Shown here one piece after another: positions 34,863 through 45,777 of a stretch of 64,000 bases of DNA. The stretch spans positions 43,019,001 to 43,083,000 of the forward strand of contig NC_070614.1 in NCBI RefSeq assembly GCF_027172205.1, in the 5' to 3' direction. Source of the DNA: Podarcis raffonei (taxonomy: Eukaryota; Chordata; Lepidosauria; Squamata; Lacertidae). How positions within the stretch are numbered: position 1 is the first letter of the stretch; every line of letters starts with the position of its first letter. A program made the translations under genes and the position numbers. Below the pieces are notes generated by a model that had not been told where the DNA came from, did not search any database, and worked only from the letters and a program-made list of their open reading frames with translations.

Positions 34863-37800
34863 AGAAATAATAAACCTGTCCTTTGCTGTATTTTGTGCTT
34901 TTCTCTGTCTGTACAGTATATAATTTTATATAATTTTTTCTAGACTCCAAATTTTCATAGTTTAAAATTCATTTGTAAAATTCACTTATTTGCTTTAAGG
35001 AAAACAATGATACCTTTACACATACATTATTCTGTTGTAGCATGTGTTGAGAACAAGACTCAGAGCAATTCTTGTCAAAATATACATGTAAGCAAATCTG
35101 CATCTGGCCTTAATTCTTTCTTCTTTTGTTCAATATTTTTTTATTAATTTTCTATTACAAAACTCCAATATACACCATATTACATGAATAGCAAATAGCA
35201 ATACCTATTCAAATACAATTCTATTACCTAGCCAAATATAAAGTTTACGTGGCCCCCCACGTGCTCTACTTGAAGGTCTGATTCCCTTCAATTATAGATA
35301 TGTAAGATGATCTTCTTGAATCAGGCCAATGACCCATCTCACCCAGCAGCCTGTACTCACACTGACCAACCAGATGCATGTGGGAAACCTACAAGCAGTA
35401 CCCAAGAGCAAATGTACTGTCCCAACCACTGTTTCCTGTGGCAGTGAGTTCCATAGTTAATCAATGTACTGTAAGCTAATATACTCCCCATTGAATTAGG
35501 TTTTTCCCCACCAAGATTTTATCAGAATCAGGTCTCTTTGGAGAAATTAAGAGAAATAGATAAGAAAATGTGGAAGAATTTTGCCCTGGTCCTTGAAAAA
35601 GATGGCAACAAAGAATCAAGCAGACCTCACTAGGCAAGCATTTGACAGATGGGAAGTTTTATTTCACCAACACATGTGATGGATCAGAACACACTATTCT
35701 TAATAATATACGTCCCTGGATTGGGCAGGGGTGAAAATTCCCCAGATATCTGCAGGGCCTTTCCCTCACACATCTCACCATTCAATTTAAAGCCTGATTT
35801 GGTGATTCAAATCCTCCACTCTTCTTTCAGACAGAATTGGTGTGGTCTAGATTTCATTTAGAACCCTGAATTCAAATTGAGATTTCGAAATCAAATCTTC
35901 AGATATCCTTTTGACATGAATTGAGAAACCAAAGTGGCAAACTTTTCACATAGGTTCATGGAATTGGAATTTGAAGACATGGTAAACCTTCTAGAAACTA
36001 ATAACACTACCAAATTGCAGGAACATCTCTGTGTGTCTATGTGTGTGCTCACCAAATTATTCCATTAATTAAAACACGCAAGAAAGTGGGTTGGCAGCTA
36101 ATCAGCCTGAGCAGCAGCAGGTGACATTGAAAGTGTGCACATCAATCTCCTTAGCAATGGTGGGCTTTGAAGAGAAAAACATGGCAGACCAAACAGCTTT
36201 TGTGGCAGTCTGCCAACAGTGATTGTTAGATGGTGATTGTTGATAGCCAGCCATAAATCTTTGCTATCAGATCCACTCTGGATAAATTTGTAAACAGGGG
36301 ATTAACATCGGGTGCTCTGAAAAAGTCATTTTCTGTGTTGGGACTCCAAGAATCACAGAATTGTAGAATTGGAAAATACCCCAGATGTGTGTGTATGCCC
36401 ATAATGGACCTCAGCTTTCTAGATGCCAGGCTTAACCTCTGATTTTATTCCTTCCATACAGCTCTTAATGGCACAAAGCCACTGCTTTCTCCCAATTTCA
36501 ACCTTAAACCAAAGCCAAGGTTGTCAACTGGTACTCACCTATTAGGGAGTAAGCCGCATTAAACCTTAAAACACGTATTTCTGAGTAGACATCTATATTA
36601 ATTTACAGCAAGCTAACAAAACTTATTAATGAGTGTGTGTAAGATTATGCTCCCCTTGCAGAAAATCCAGGTATTCAAGTAGGGACAGGAATGGAAAAAA
36701 GTAGGACTCATAATAATAATAATGATAGTAATAAGTTTATTATTTATATCTCACCCATCTGGCTGAGTTCCCCCTGCCACTATGGATGGTTTACCGCATA
36801 TAGAGCAGGGATGGGAAGCCTATATCCCTCCATATATTGTTACACTACAGCCCTCATCATTGCTGACCATTTTCCATACTGGCTGGAGTTGGTTGGTTTT
36901 GGAATCCATCAACATCTGGAGTGCCGCACATCCCCAACCCCTGCCCTAGTGGAAGTGAAGCAGAATACATAATTAAAAAATAAAAATGCCAAAGTTTGCA
37001 GAAAAAGCCAGAGACATCAGCATTGCTGAATGAAGTTGGACACTGAATTAAAATCTACCAAAAGGCTGAAACATCAGGCTCAAAAATTTTGGGAATCCTG
37101 ACCACCCCCAGCTGCATCTCGATGAATTGTGGGGTCTGAGAGATTTCAGGAATACCCCTTTTCCCTAAGGTGCTAGCTCACATAGGCTGACAGAATCAAG
37201 AGAGATTTTTCACAAGGCTCTATAAAAGGAGTCATACAGGAGGGCATGGGGCACCAATTCAACCTCTCCAGAATCACAGGGGCATTTGCCCATAGGGGTG
37301 TGGGCAAACATGGATTCCCAAGGCACAGGGGACAGAGGCTTAGAGGTCATTCTCCAGAATAGCCATGAACGGCCACTGCACTCATGTCACATGGCTGATG
37401 TGAATCCAGATCCACTCAGCCAAATTCCAAGATGTTGACTACACCATGCTACATTTTGGAGTCTCCATTTGCTACAAGGTCTTCTATTATGAGCTTCTAA
37501 CTTCTAATTTCACGCATACACCACTGGTCTATTATTATCTAATGAAAGGGAAATTAAAATAACAGTTCTGAATATTTTCTTCAGCAATTTTCTTCTGCAA
37601 TTCCACAGGGAATCCCAAGCATTGGATTAACAACTATACTCCTGCTTGTTTATTAACAAGGCTACAATTAATATGCTGTTCCTCAAAAATCCCTGTGTAT
37701 TTTCTCTGGCCACTGGCAACATAACACAAAGGATACTACAACTTAACCTGAATTATTTAAATACTGTCTGGGATCAGCAATTCTGATTTTGGATACTCTC

Positions 37801-37981
37801 GGATTGTGTCCTCTCAGGAAATTAATCTACCATTTAAATGAGACAATTTTTATCTTGGAGAAGCTAATTATAATATTGCCAGCAAAATCATAGAACAAAG
37901 AGTTGCCCTTATATTAAAGATATATATTGCCAGAAAAACCATAGTTTCTGCATAAAACAAACAGTTGCCCTTGTATTAAGG
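34863..37981. other. Interval from V2R A to V2R B
   Basis: No gene is supported. It holds an AT-rich LINE-like piece (about 35123-35310), a reversed CR1-like end (about 35317-35470), an L2-like tail with a degenerate triplet tract (about 36705-36790, minus), and a TATA-like 'ctctataaaaggag' near 37220 that is repeated near 47720. Most of it is homologous to the interval downstream of V2R B. Confidence 0.55.
37874..37981 (+). repeat. Tandem duplication of the V2R B leader
   Basis: The stretch of about 55 bp just before the start codon (attgccag ... gttgccctt ... tattaa) is present twice in B and once in A and C. It is a private lengthening of the region immediately 5' of the coding start. Confidence 0.7.
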
Positions 37982-38199
37982 ATGGTGGTTTTAGTGTTCT
38001 TGCTGCTGGAACTGATTTCTTACAATATATGTGAGGCTATCATAGCAAAATGCAGGCTCCAAGGTTCACACCGTCCACTTCACATGTATTACCAGCCAGG
38101 AGAGTTCCTCATTGGTGGCATTGTTTCCCATGGTGGCTTCTTCTCCTCTCCAGCAACATTCACTGAGGAACCCCCACCAGCGCTGCCTGAAGAGCTTCT
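37982..38199 (+). CDS. V2R B exon 1
   Basis: Signal peptide and N-terminus to PPPALPEEL. Donor gtaag. The first ATG in frame gives [11 protein letters not shown]. Confidence 0.9.
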
Positions 38200-41100
38200 G
38201 TAAGAACTAAGCCACTCATTTTATTACATCAAAGGAATGATCAAACCTAGAGTTGCGGCCTCAGAATAATGAGTGAGGCAGCAAACATTTACCCTTTTAC
38301 CTGGGGGAATCCACTTTAGATATGAATGGGACTTATGTTGGTGCAAAAAATTGGAAGGAATCTCTTGTGAATTAAGAGAATACAGGAGAAATTCCCATTT
38401 CTGGATAGAGAAATGAAAATAAATGTATTGAAATGTATGCATGTTTGTGTGTCTGAGAGAGGCCTTTTGAACAGCAAATTTTGATAGACTTTATCTGAAC
38501 TACTAGAGTGTTAGTAAGAATGAATTTTTAAAAATCTGTTCTGAAGCTGAATGTTTCATTTTCTGATCTAGGCTAAGGTTTGTTTCAGGACTGAAAGGTA
38601 CTTATTATGAAGTATAGAATTCAATGAATTACAATTACCATCACTGCTTCATGAAAAAGAGGTCACTGCAGAGAGAGACCAGAGACTTTGGCAGAAAAAG
38701 ACCTCTGGTGTGTACGGCAAGACGTCCTATGGGCCCCACATTAGCAACCCCTGCTCTAGATACTATTAATCTTAAATGATTAGAAATTTGGGAGAAAAGT
38801 AACAACATGAATTGCAATAGGGACAAATGCACAAATCTAAGATGAGGAACACTTAGATTGCCAGTAGTTCATGTGGAAAGTTCAAGGGATCTGCATCAAC
38901 AGAAGTATAGTGTCCTGATCAAAGGAAGCAATAATACTGCTCTATTTTGCCTTGGTCACCTGGAATCCTGTATCCAGTTCTGACTAACACAATTTAAGAA
39001 GGATATGTATTAGCAAGCTGAAACTTGTGCAGGGGAGGGCAACAAAGATGGTCTGGAAACCAAGCCTTATGGGGAATGGTTCAGTGAGTTTGATAAGTTT
39101 AGCTATGATGAGACTGAGGAGAGGAATGATAGGGATTTTCAAATATCTCAAGGGCTGTCACCAGTAAGATGGAACACGCTTGCTTTCTCTTGCTCCAGAG
39201 GTTAGGACACAAATCAGCTTCTTCAAGTTACAAGTGAGGAGATTTCAACTAAACATCAGAGAGAACCTTCTACTGATAAGAGCTATTCAATAGTAGAATT
39301 AACTTAGAGTTAACCCCACTGATTCAATATGATTAACTACTGTTTTGGTGTGTAAAAGGATACATCTGTTGAAGTTCCTGCTGATACAGTTTGCAACTCT
39401 TATTCTAGGGTGGTGCCTAAGGGTTACCAGCACATCGTGGCCTTGGCATTTGCAGTCAAGCAGATCAATGAAGACCCTCACATCCTACCCAATGTCACCT
39501 TGGGTTTTCACTTATATGACAGCTATATCAGCGCAAGGAGCACATATCTTGCCACACTGCTGCTTTTATCCATGGTGAAGAAATTTGTCCCTAACTATAT
39601 ATGTGATGGTGAAAATAATCTGACTGGGGTCATTGGGGGACTGGATTCTGAAATCTCCTTTTATGTGGCTACTGTTTTGGATATCTATAAGATTCCACAG
39701 GTAGGACACCTATGTACAATACCTCTATTAGCTTGCATAGAGGAAGAGGCAGGTTCCTCGGCATCAGTTCAGGGTGAAAATGAAATTGCAAGGAAAACTA
39801 TGTACACCACCTTGAGATCCTTGGAAAATAAGGATGGTACATAATTGTAATATAAGCAAACAGACAGACAAACCCTCTCCAGTCATCAAAGCAAAGGTTT
39901 AAAAATGAGAAAAGAGAGATAATCCCAGTTTTCAGCTCAATTGCATATGTGTCTTTTGTAAAACTGAGAGAGAGGCAAACAAACCCTGAAACATTGGCAA
40001 AGGGCATATTTGACTAACAGGGTTCACCACATAATGTATATGAATACTGTGAAAAGAATCTACTTTGTGTCTTCTCTTCCTCCATTTACTTTTTAGCTCA
40101 TTTATGGCTCTGCTCCGGTGATGAATGATAAAAGCCCAGGGCTTCCCTTCTACCAGATGGCAGCCTCAGAAGCCCTTCAGTATGAGGGAATTCTCTCTTT
40201 GCTTCTGCATTTCAGGTGGACGTGGATTGGAGTCATTGCAACGGACAATGACAACGGAGAAAGATTTCTGCAAACCATCTCTCCAATATTTACCAAGAGT
40301 GGTGTCTGTTTTGCATTCCTAGAAAGAATCCCCAGTTTAAGTTTTATTTCTGAAATAAATAGCATGATAGAACAGGGGGCAAGTATAAATCATAAAATTT
40401 TTAGCAGCACAGCTAATGTAATAGTTGCCTATGGAGAATCTTATTCCATGGCAACTTTTAGATGTCTTCCATACCTTTCAGAACATGATGACATGACATA
40501 CAATATAAAAAGTAAAGTATGGATAACAACTGCCCATGTTGAGTTCACTTCATTTGTCGGTCAAAAGAACTGGGATTCAGGAATATTCAATGGTGCTATA
40601 TCCTTTGAAATTCACTTCAGAAACCCACCAGGATTTCATCAGTATGTTGTACACAGAAACCCTTCCAGCACAGATGGGGACGGTTTTATCAGGGACTTCT
40701 GGCAACAGGCCTTTGAATGTGTATTCCCAGATATCACTTCAGACAAGGCAGAGGGGAATATTTGCACAGGAGAAGAGAAGCTGGAGAACCTTCCTGGATC
40801 ATTTTTTGAAATGAGCATGACAGGCCACAGTTACAGTATCCACAATGCTGTCTATGCCATGGCCCATGCTTTACATGCCATGTTCACATCCAGACCCAGG
40901 CACAGCGAAATGGCATACAGAGGGGGAGGGAAGAATCCGAATCCACAGTTTTGGCAGGTAATCAGCTAAACATTTTCAACTGGAAGAGGCCTGTTATTCT
41001 CCCAGAATGTATGGGATTCCAAAATGCTGTCAACTTGCTCATTAATCTGAGACAAGAAAAATCAATTCCATGAAAGAATTTTGGAGACCACTGGGATGCC

Positions 41101-42815
41101 ACTGCATGCACAGATAAGAAGCATGGTAATGGTCAAGAGAGATGTTCAGCATTCTCTCTATCCCATATACACCAAATCCTCCCTCAGATCACGTGATCAT
41201 ACACCACTGTGGTGTCTCCTGTGATGAAGAGGGACAGAGGAAAACAGGTGTGGGGCGGGGGATATAAAGAAAGGTTGTAAAAATGGGAGAGTGATGTGGA
41301 AGAGAGAAAATTGGTGGTCTCTTCATGGTTTGACCTTAATCCACTGGCACTTGACTGAATCACCCCCACCAATTGCTGTAGCTTTTTCCTACATGAAGGG
41401 GGCGGGGGAATGCTCCGCCCTGCATTATACTGCAGCCTTTTCCAAACAATTGCCTTTTCTGTTTTCAATGTAGCTCCATCACTTTCTGAGAAGTATCTCA
41501 TTTAACAATACTGCAGGAGATGTGGTCCTCATCAACCAGAATGGAGAGGTGGTATCTAGCTTAGATATTGTCAATTGGATTATATTCTCCAACCAAAGTT
41601 TCAACAGAGTGAGCGTTGGGAGGATAGATCCACAGGCTCCTCCAGACCAATCATTCATCCTTGATGAAGATGCCATAACATGGCACAGTTGGTTTAATCA
41701 GGTAGGACCACATTATTAGATAATTCCAAAGAAATTCAGTATTGCCTAAGCAATGATCATACACCTGCATGTCTACTCACTGTCTTTGAAACTGCATGTT
41801 ACTGTGTAGAACATGACCAATGCATACATAGAGCCAGTGTGGTTTAGTGGTTAAGAGCGGTAGACTCGTAATCTGGGGAACCGGGTTCGCGTCTCCACTC
41901 CTCCACATGCAGCTGCTGGGTGACCTTGGGCTAGTCACACTTCTCTGAAGTCTCTCAGCCTCACTCACCTCACAGAGTGTTTGTTGTGGGGGAGGAAGGG
42001 AAAGGAGAATGTTAGCCACTTTGAGACTCTTTCGGGTAGTGATAAAGTGGGATATCCAATCCAAACACTTATTCATCCAAGTACCAGATTAAGAGCCAAA
42101 AGCTTACGGCTAGAAGTCACTAACGGAATAAAGGCAAATGTTTTATTTTATTATATTTACAAATATTTTATAAATATTTCTTAACAATTATAAAATACTG
42201 GTTTTTAACTGAGAAAAAGAGGATAAGCCCCAAGATTTTGCCTTTCTTGCTAAAAAGTGGGGAACTGCTATGTAATCACAACACCTACACATCCCAGAAC
42301 AATAGAGGGAGTATGACATCACTTCAAACATTACTACTACTAAAAAAAATAGCCATTCTACATATTGCTGAAATGCTGACTCAGCTTAGTAACATAGAGA
42401 GGGGCCCAGGAACATGAAGATTTCCAAACTCATTGTTCTCTTGCTGACCCTTCTGCTCTTTCATTTACGGAATAGACTCAGCCTCTTTCTCTCTGTACTG
42501 AGAGATGCCTTCCAGGATCCAGCAAGAAAGTGAAGGAGGGACAGCCACCTTGCTGCTACGATTGCATCCCATGTGCAGAGGGGAAGATTGCAATCCAGGA
42601 TGGTAGGAGAAATAAATAGATTAAATACATCCAGACTCAGCACTAATAATTGAAAGGTGTTGTAAGGACGGCTGAGTTTACTTTTCAAACGAGATAATCT
42701 ACTGTGTGTGTGATCCTGCCTCTTTCTGATCATTGCCTTTCATAAAGTTCAAATATGCTAAACAAATGAGAATGACCATGCATTGAGAGTAGTTGGATGG
42801 TATGTGGTTCAAAGC

Positions 42816-42846
<31 letters not shown>

Positions 42847-45777
42847 CTTCTTCTTCTTCTTCTTCTTCTTCTTCTTCTTCTTCTTCTTGTTGTGTGGCAA
42901 GGCCGCCAAACCAGCCCCTTGTTAGAATAAAATTCACACTGACACATAATTTTGGTTTAATGTTATTGGGCAAAATTTTAGGCCACAACTTTATTGATTA
43001 CAGAAATGTGAGTGGTATTGGCTTAGGAATTGGCAAAGGACCATATCAGACTCCTGCCCCTTTTGCAGGAAGTCAGTAAGGATAAACCACCCAAAGAGGA
43101 AGCCACATCGGGGGAACCCTCCTGCAGCTCTCCTCGGTGTCCCCAGAGGCCTGGCATGGCCCTAGTCCCTCAAGTGGACTTCAGACAGGAGCCAGGCCCT
43201 GGATTCCTTCAACAGAATACCCTTGGTAAATGGAGGGGCAGGAGATGGCTGACTTCCCCTCCCCCACAAATCAATGAGCCAATGCCTAACTGCCAAACCT
43301 TACAAAGTTGTGGCGATTGCTAAGAGGTAGGCGAAAGTCAAGTGGCCATTGCCAATCTGCCAAATGCAAACATTCCTACCCGGCTCCCGGCCTATGACAG
43401 GTGACCAACCAAAGTCCAAAGTAAGGCCAGAGAACACATAAAATAAAGGAAGGGTGGGTGGGTGTGAAGCAGTGTGAAGCAGGTTCCTGACACACCTCAC
43501 GCTGCAGCTTTTATATCCCCCCACAATCACCCCACAGAAAAATGATTGGCCAAGAAGCCGGGGTGATCGTGGTGCCACCCTGGCATGATGGCGTTACTCC
43601 GCCCACACCGGGGGGCAGGTTGGGGGCCTGACGGCAACCAGGAGCACCCTTAAAAATGATCCCACTTCTGCTTCTTCAATCACTCATAGCCAAGTAAGAT
43701 TGTCTTCCATAAGCAAAGTTTTCACAATGAGTCCATAAGTGACTGTGGAGGCAAATTCTGGATCCACATGTCCTTCCACAGTGGGGATATTGGTTTCTGG
43801 ATCAGAGTTGATCATGATGTGGATTTGCCAAGCATGCCTTTCTCTTTGCACGTTTCTACCTTGCGTCCTGAGCATATTTAGAGGGGGCCTTGCCACTCCT
43901 TCTGACTTACACAGGCTGCACCCTGGCTAGTGTGAATAAAGATTCAGATGGCAATGACACTTACAGGACCACATAGCTCTGAACCAATTAAATTCAAGAA
44001 TACTGTAGTAATTAAATACAGAGAATTATACCATATAATGTTTTGACATCCTGAGCATGCTGAGACTGTGGTCAGACTATTCGCAGTAATTAGAGTGAAA
44101 TAAAATACTGACGTGGAAACTAATCCTGCAATACAATTTTAGCAGACCACGAGGAAGCTTCTTTGTTTAAACTGGGAGTCAGTATGCATGCTCACACTGT
44201 TTGTAATTTGGACCAATCATAAGGAGACAACAAAGTGCCTTAAGAGGAAATGGGGTGAGGGAAACAAAGCGTCTCAATTGGATAGGAAATTTAAACTAAA
44301 TGGAATGTGTGGAATTTGTGCCAAACGTATAAAACTGTTTCGAACCCTTTGTATGACGTTTAGTTGTTTTAGGTTAGTTAGGTTAGTTATCCCCAGTTGA
44401 ACCTTCTGCGCAGAATTAAACATTTTGGACTACAGTGGTACCTGTGGTTACATACTTAATTGGTTCCGGAGGTCCGTTCTTAACCTGAAACTGTTCTTAA
44501 CCTGAAGCACCACTTTAGCTAATGGGGCCTCCCGCTGCCGCCACTCCGCTGCCTTGTGATTTCTGTTCTTATTCTGAAGCAAAGTTCTAAACCCGAGTTA
44601 TTATTTTGGGGTTAACGGAGTCTGTAACCGGAAGCTGTGTAACCTGAAGCATATGTAACCCGAGGTCCACTGTACATTCCCCCTCAAGGACTCATGTGGT
44701 TTAGTGGCATATCCATGACATAGAGAAAGCTTAGAGTGCAACAATACCACATTGCATAGCATAATACAGTACTAAACATGTGCTTTGATTTAAACAGAGC
44801 TCTTTTCTTCTCAGACAGAAAGTAAACATTTCACTAAACTGAAATCTATGACCTAATATATTTGTTTCCCCCCAGATATGAATGACTGTAATAAATGCCC
44901 AGACAAAGACTATCCCAGCAGGAACCGTGACTCATGTCTGCCCAAGGATATCAGCTTCTTGTCTTATGAAGAACCTTTGGGCATCAGTTTAGCCTGTTTC
45001 TCTCTTTTCCTTTCCTTGATCACAGCTCTGGTACTAGGTACATTTTTGAAACACCACAACACACCCATTGTCATTGCAAACAACCGAAACCTCACCTACA
45101 CTCTCCTCATCTCTCTCCTGCTCTGCTTCCTGTGTGCATTGCTCTTCATTGGCCGACCTGAGAAGGTGACGTGCCTCCTCCGCCAAACAGCTTTTGGCAT
45201 CATCTTCTCAACTGCTGTTTCTGGTGTCCTGGCAAAAACCTTCACGGTGGTTTTGGCCTTCATGGCTACAAAACCAGAATCCAGAATGAGGAAATGGGTG
45301 GGCAAAGGACTAGGCCACTCCATTATCCTTTCCTGCTCCATAGTTCAAGTAGGCATATGCACTGTGTGGCTGGCAACCTCTCCCCCATACCCAGATGTGG
45401 ACATGCACTCAATAACAGAAGAAATTATACTAGAATGTAATGAAGGGTCTGTGACGATGTTTTACTGTGTCCTCATCTACATGAGCTGCCTGGCAACTGT
45501 AAGTTTTGCTGTGGCTTTCCTCGCCAGGAAATTACCAGACAGTTTCAATGAAGCCAAGTTCATCACTTTCAGCATGTTGGTCTTCTGCAGTGTTTGGCTG
45601 TCCTTTATTCCCTCCTACCTGAGCACCAAGGGAAAATATATGGTAGCTGTGGAGATCTTCTCCATCTTAGCCTCCGGTGGTGGGTTGCTGGGTTGCATCT
45701 TCTTCCCCAAATGTTACATAATCATTCTGAGGCCTGAGCTGAACAATAGAGAACAGCTAATAAGGAAGAAAAATTAA
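37982..45777 (+). CDS. Vomeronasal type-2 receptor B, six exons, intact
   Basis: Its fold and role are the same as copy A. Exons are 37982-38199, 39409-39700, 40097-40957, 41474-41701, 42476-42602 and 44876-45777, with lengths identical to A and C and a total of 875 residues. The order is signal peptide [19 protein letters not shown], Venus-flytrap domain ([16 protein letters not shown]), nine-cysteine domain and seven helices ending [12 protein letters not shown] (F replaces the S of A and C). In exon 5 KIAIQD replaces the KIANQD of A. Intron 2 is only 396 bp against 1335 in A and 1200 in C, from a deletion. Intron 5 is 2273 bp because of an LTR-like insert and a MITE. The AATAAA that follows the stop of A and C reads AATGAG here. 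Confidence 0.93.
38987..39300 (+). mobile_element. CR1 LINE 3' fragment in V2R B intron 1
   Basis: It is orthologous in position and sequence to the fragments in intron 1 of A and C. It reads 'gcaacaaagatggtctggaa' and 'aactaaacatcagagagaac'. Confidence 0.7.
39409..39700 (+). CDS. V2R B exon 2
   Basis: Acceptor attctag, donor gtagg. It encodes [18 protein letters not shown] to DIYKIPQ. B has Q, V and G substitutions (KQINED, NVTLG, CDGENN) not seen in A or C. Confidence 0.92.
40097..40957 (+). CDS. V2R B exon 3
   Basis: Acceptor tttttag, donor gtaat. 287 codons of the ligand domain, from [12 protein letters not shown] to PQFWQ. Confidence 0.93.
41474..41701 (+). CDS. V2R B exon 4
   Basis: Acceptor aatgtag, donor gtagg. 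It encodes [16 protein letters not shown] to HSWFNQ. Confidence 0.92.
41831..42066 (+). mobile_element. tRNA-derived SINE in V2R B intron 4
   Basis: The head 'tggttaagagcggtagactc' with box B 'gaaccgggttcgcgtc' is followed by a body ending 'gataaagtgggatatccaa'. It is a different family from the SINE at 4268. V2R C has the same element at the same site (58603). V2R A shows the uninterrupted empty site near 32318. Confidence 0.85.
42476..42602 (+). CDS. V2R B exon 5
   Basis: Acceptor ggaatag, donor gtagg. It encodes [18 protein letters not shown] to GKIAIQD, with six cysteines of the cysteine-rich domain. Placed by splice signals and phase. Confidence 0.9.
42817..42887. repeat. (CTT)n microsatellite
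   Basis: A CTT tract of about 70 bp in V2R B intron 5. The same site in C has only about 25 bp. It creates spurious poly-Ser and poly-Arg frames. Confidence 0.95.
42888..43664 (-). mobile_element. Solo-LTR-like element in V2R B intron 5 (fossil)
   Basis: A 777-bp insert with TG...CA ends is flanked by a 5-bp direct repeat, cttct (42883-42887 and 43665-43669). It has a CCAAT-like box and a TATA-like 'gatataaaag' on the minus strand. C has the empty site. These are the marks of a solitary long terminal repeat of an LTR retroelement. The family is not identified. It looks whole as a solo LTR and is younger than the B/C split. No internal retroviral region is present. Confidence 0.6.
44433..44672 (-). 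mobile_element. MITE, CAGTGGTACCTC family, in V2R B intron 5
   Basis: TA-flanked, with degenerate ends (cagtggtacctgtgg and ggtccactg). C has the empty site ('ttggactacttttcccctca'), so the insertion is private to B. Same orientation as the copy at 16085. Confidence 0.78.
44876..45777 (+). CDS. V2R B exon 6 (seven-helix domain)
   Basis: Acceptor cccccag. It encodes [15 protein letters not shown] through the seven helices to the stop at 45775. Confidence 0.95.

Noticed and set aside
41831-41920. Possible tRNA gene (box A and box B-like sequence)
   Set aside because: It is the head of a SINE with copies at 53507 and 58603, not a cloverleaf-forming tRNA. The same holds for the head of the SINE near 4560-4620.
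42699-43079. Poly-Arg and poly-Ser frames
   Set aside because: They are readings of the CTT microsatellite plus the LTR-like insert.
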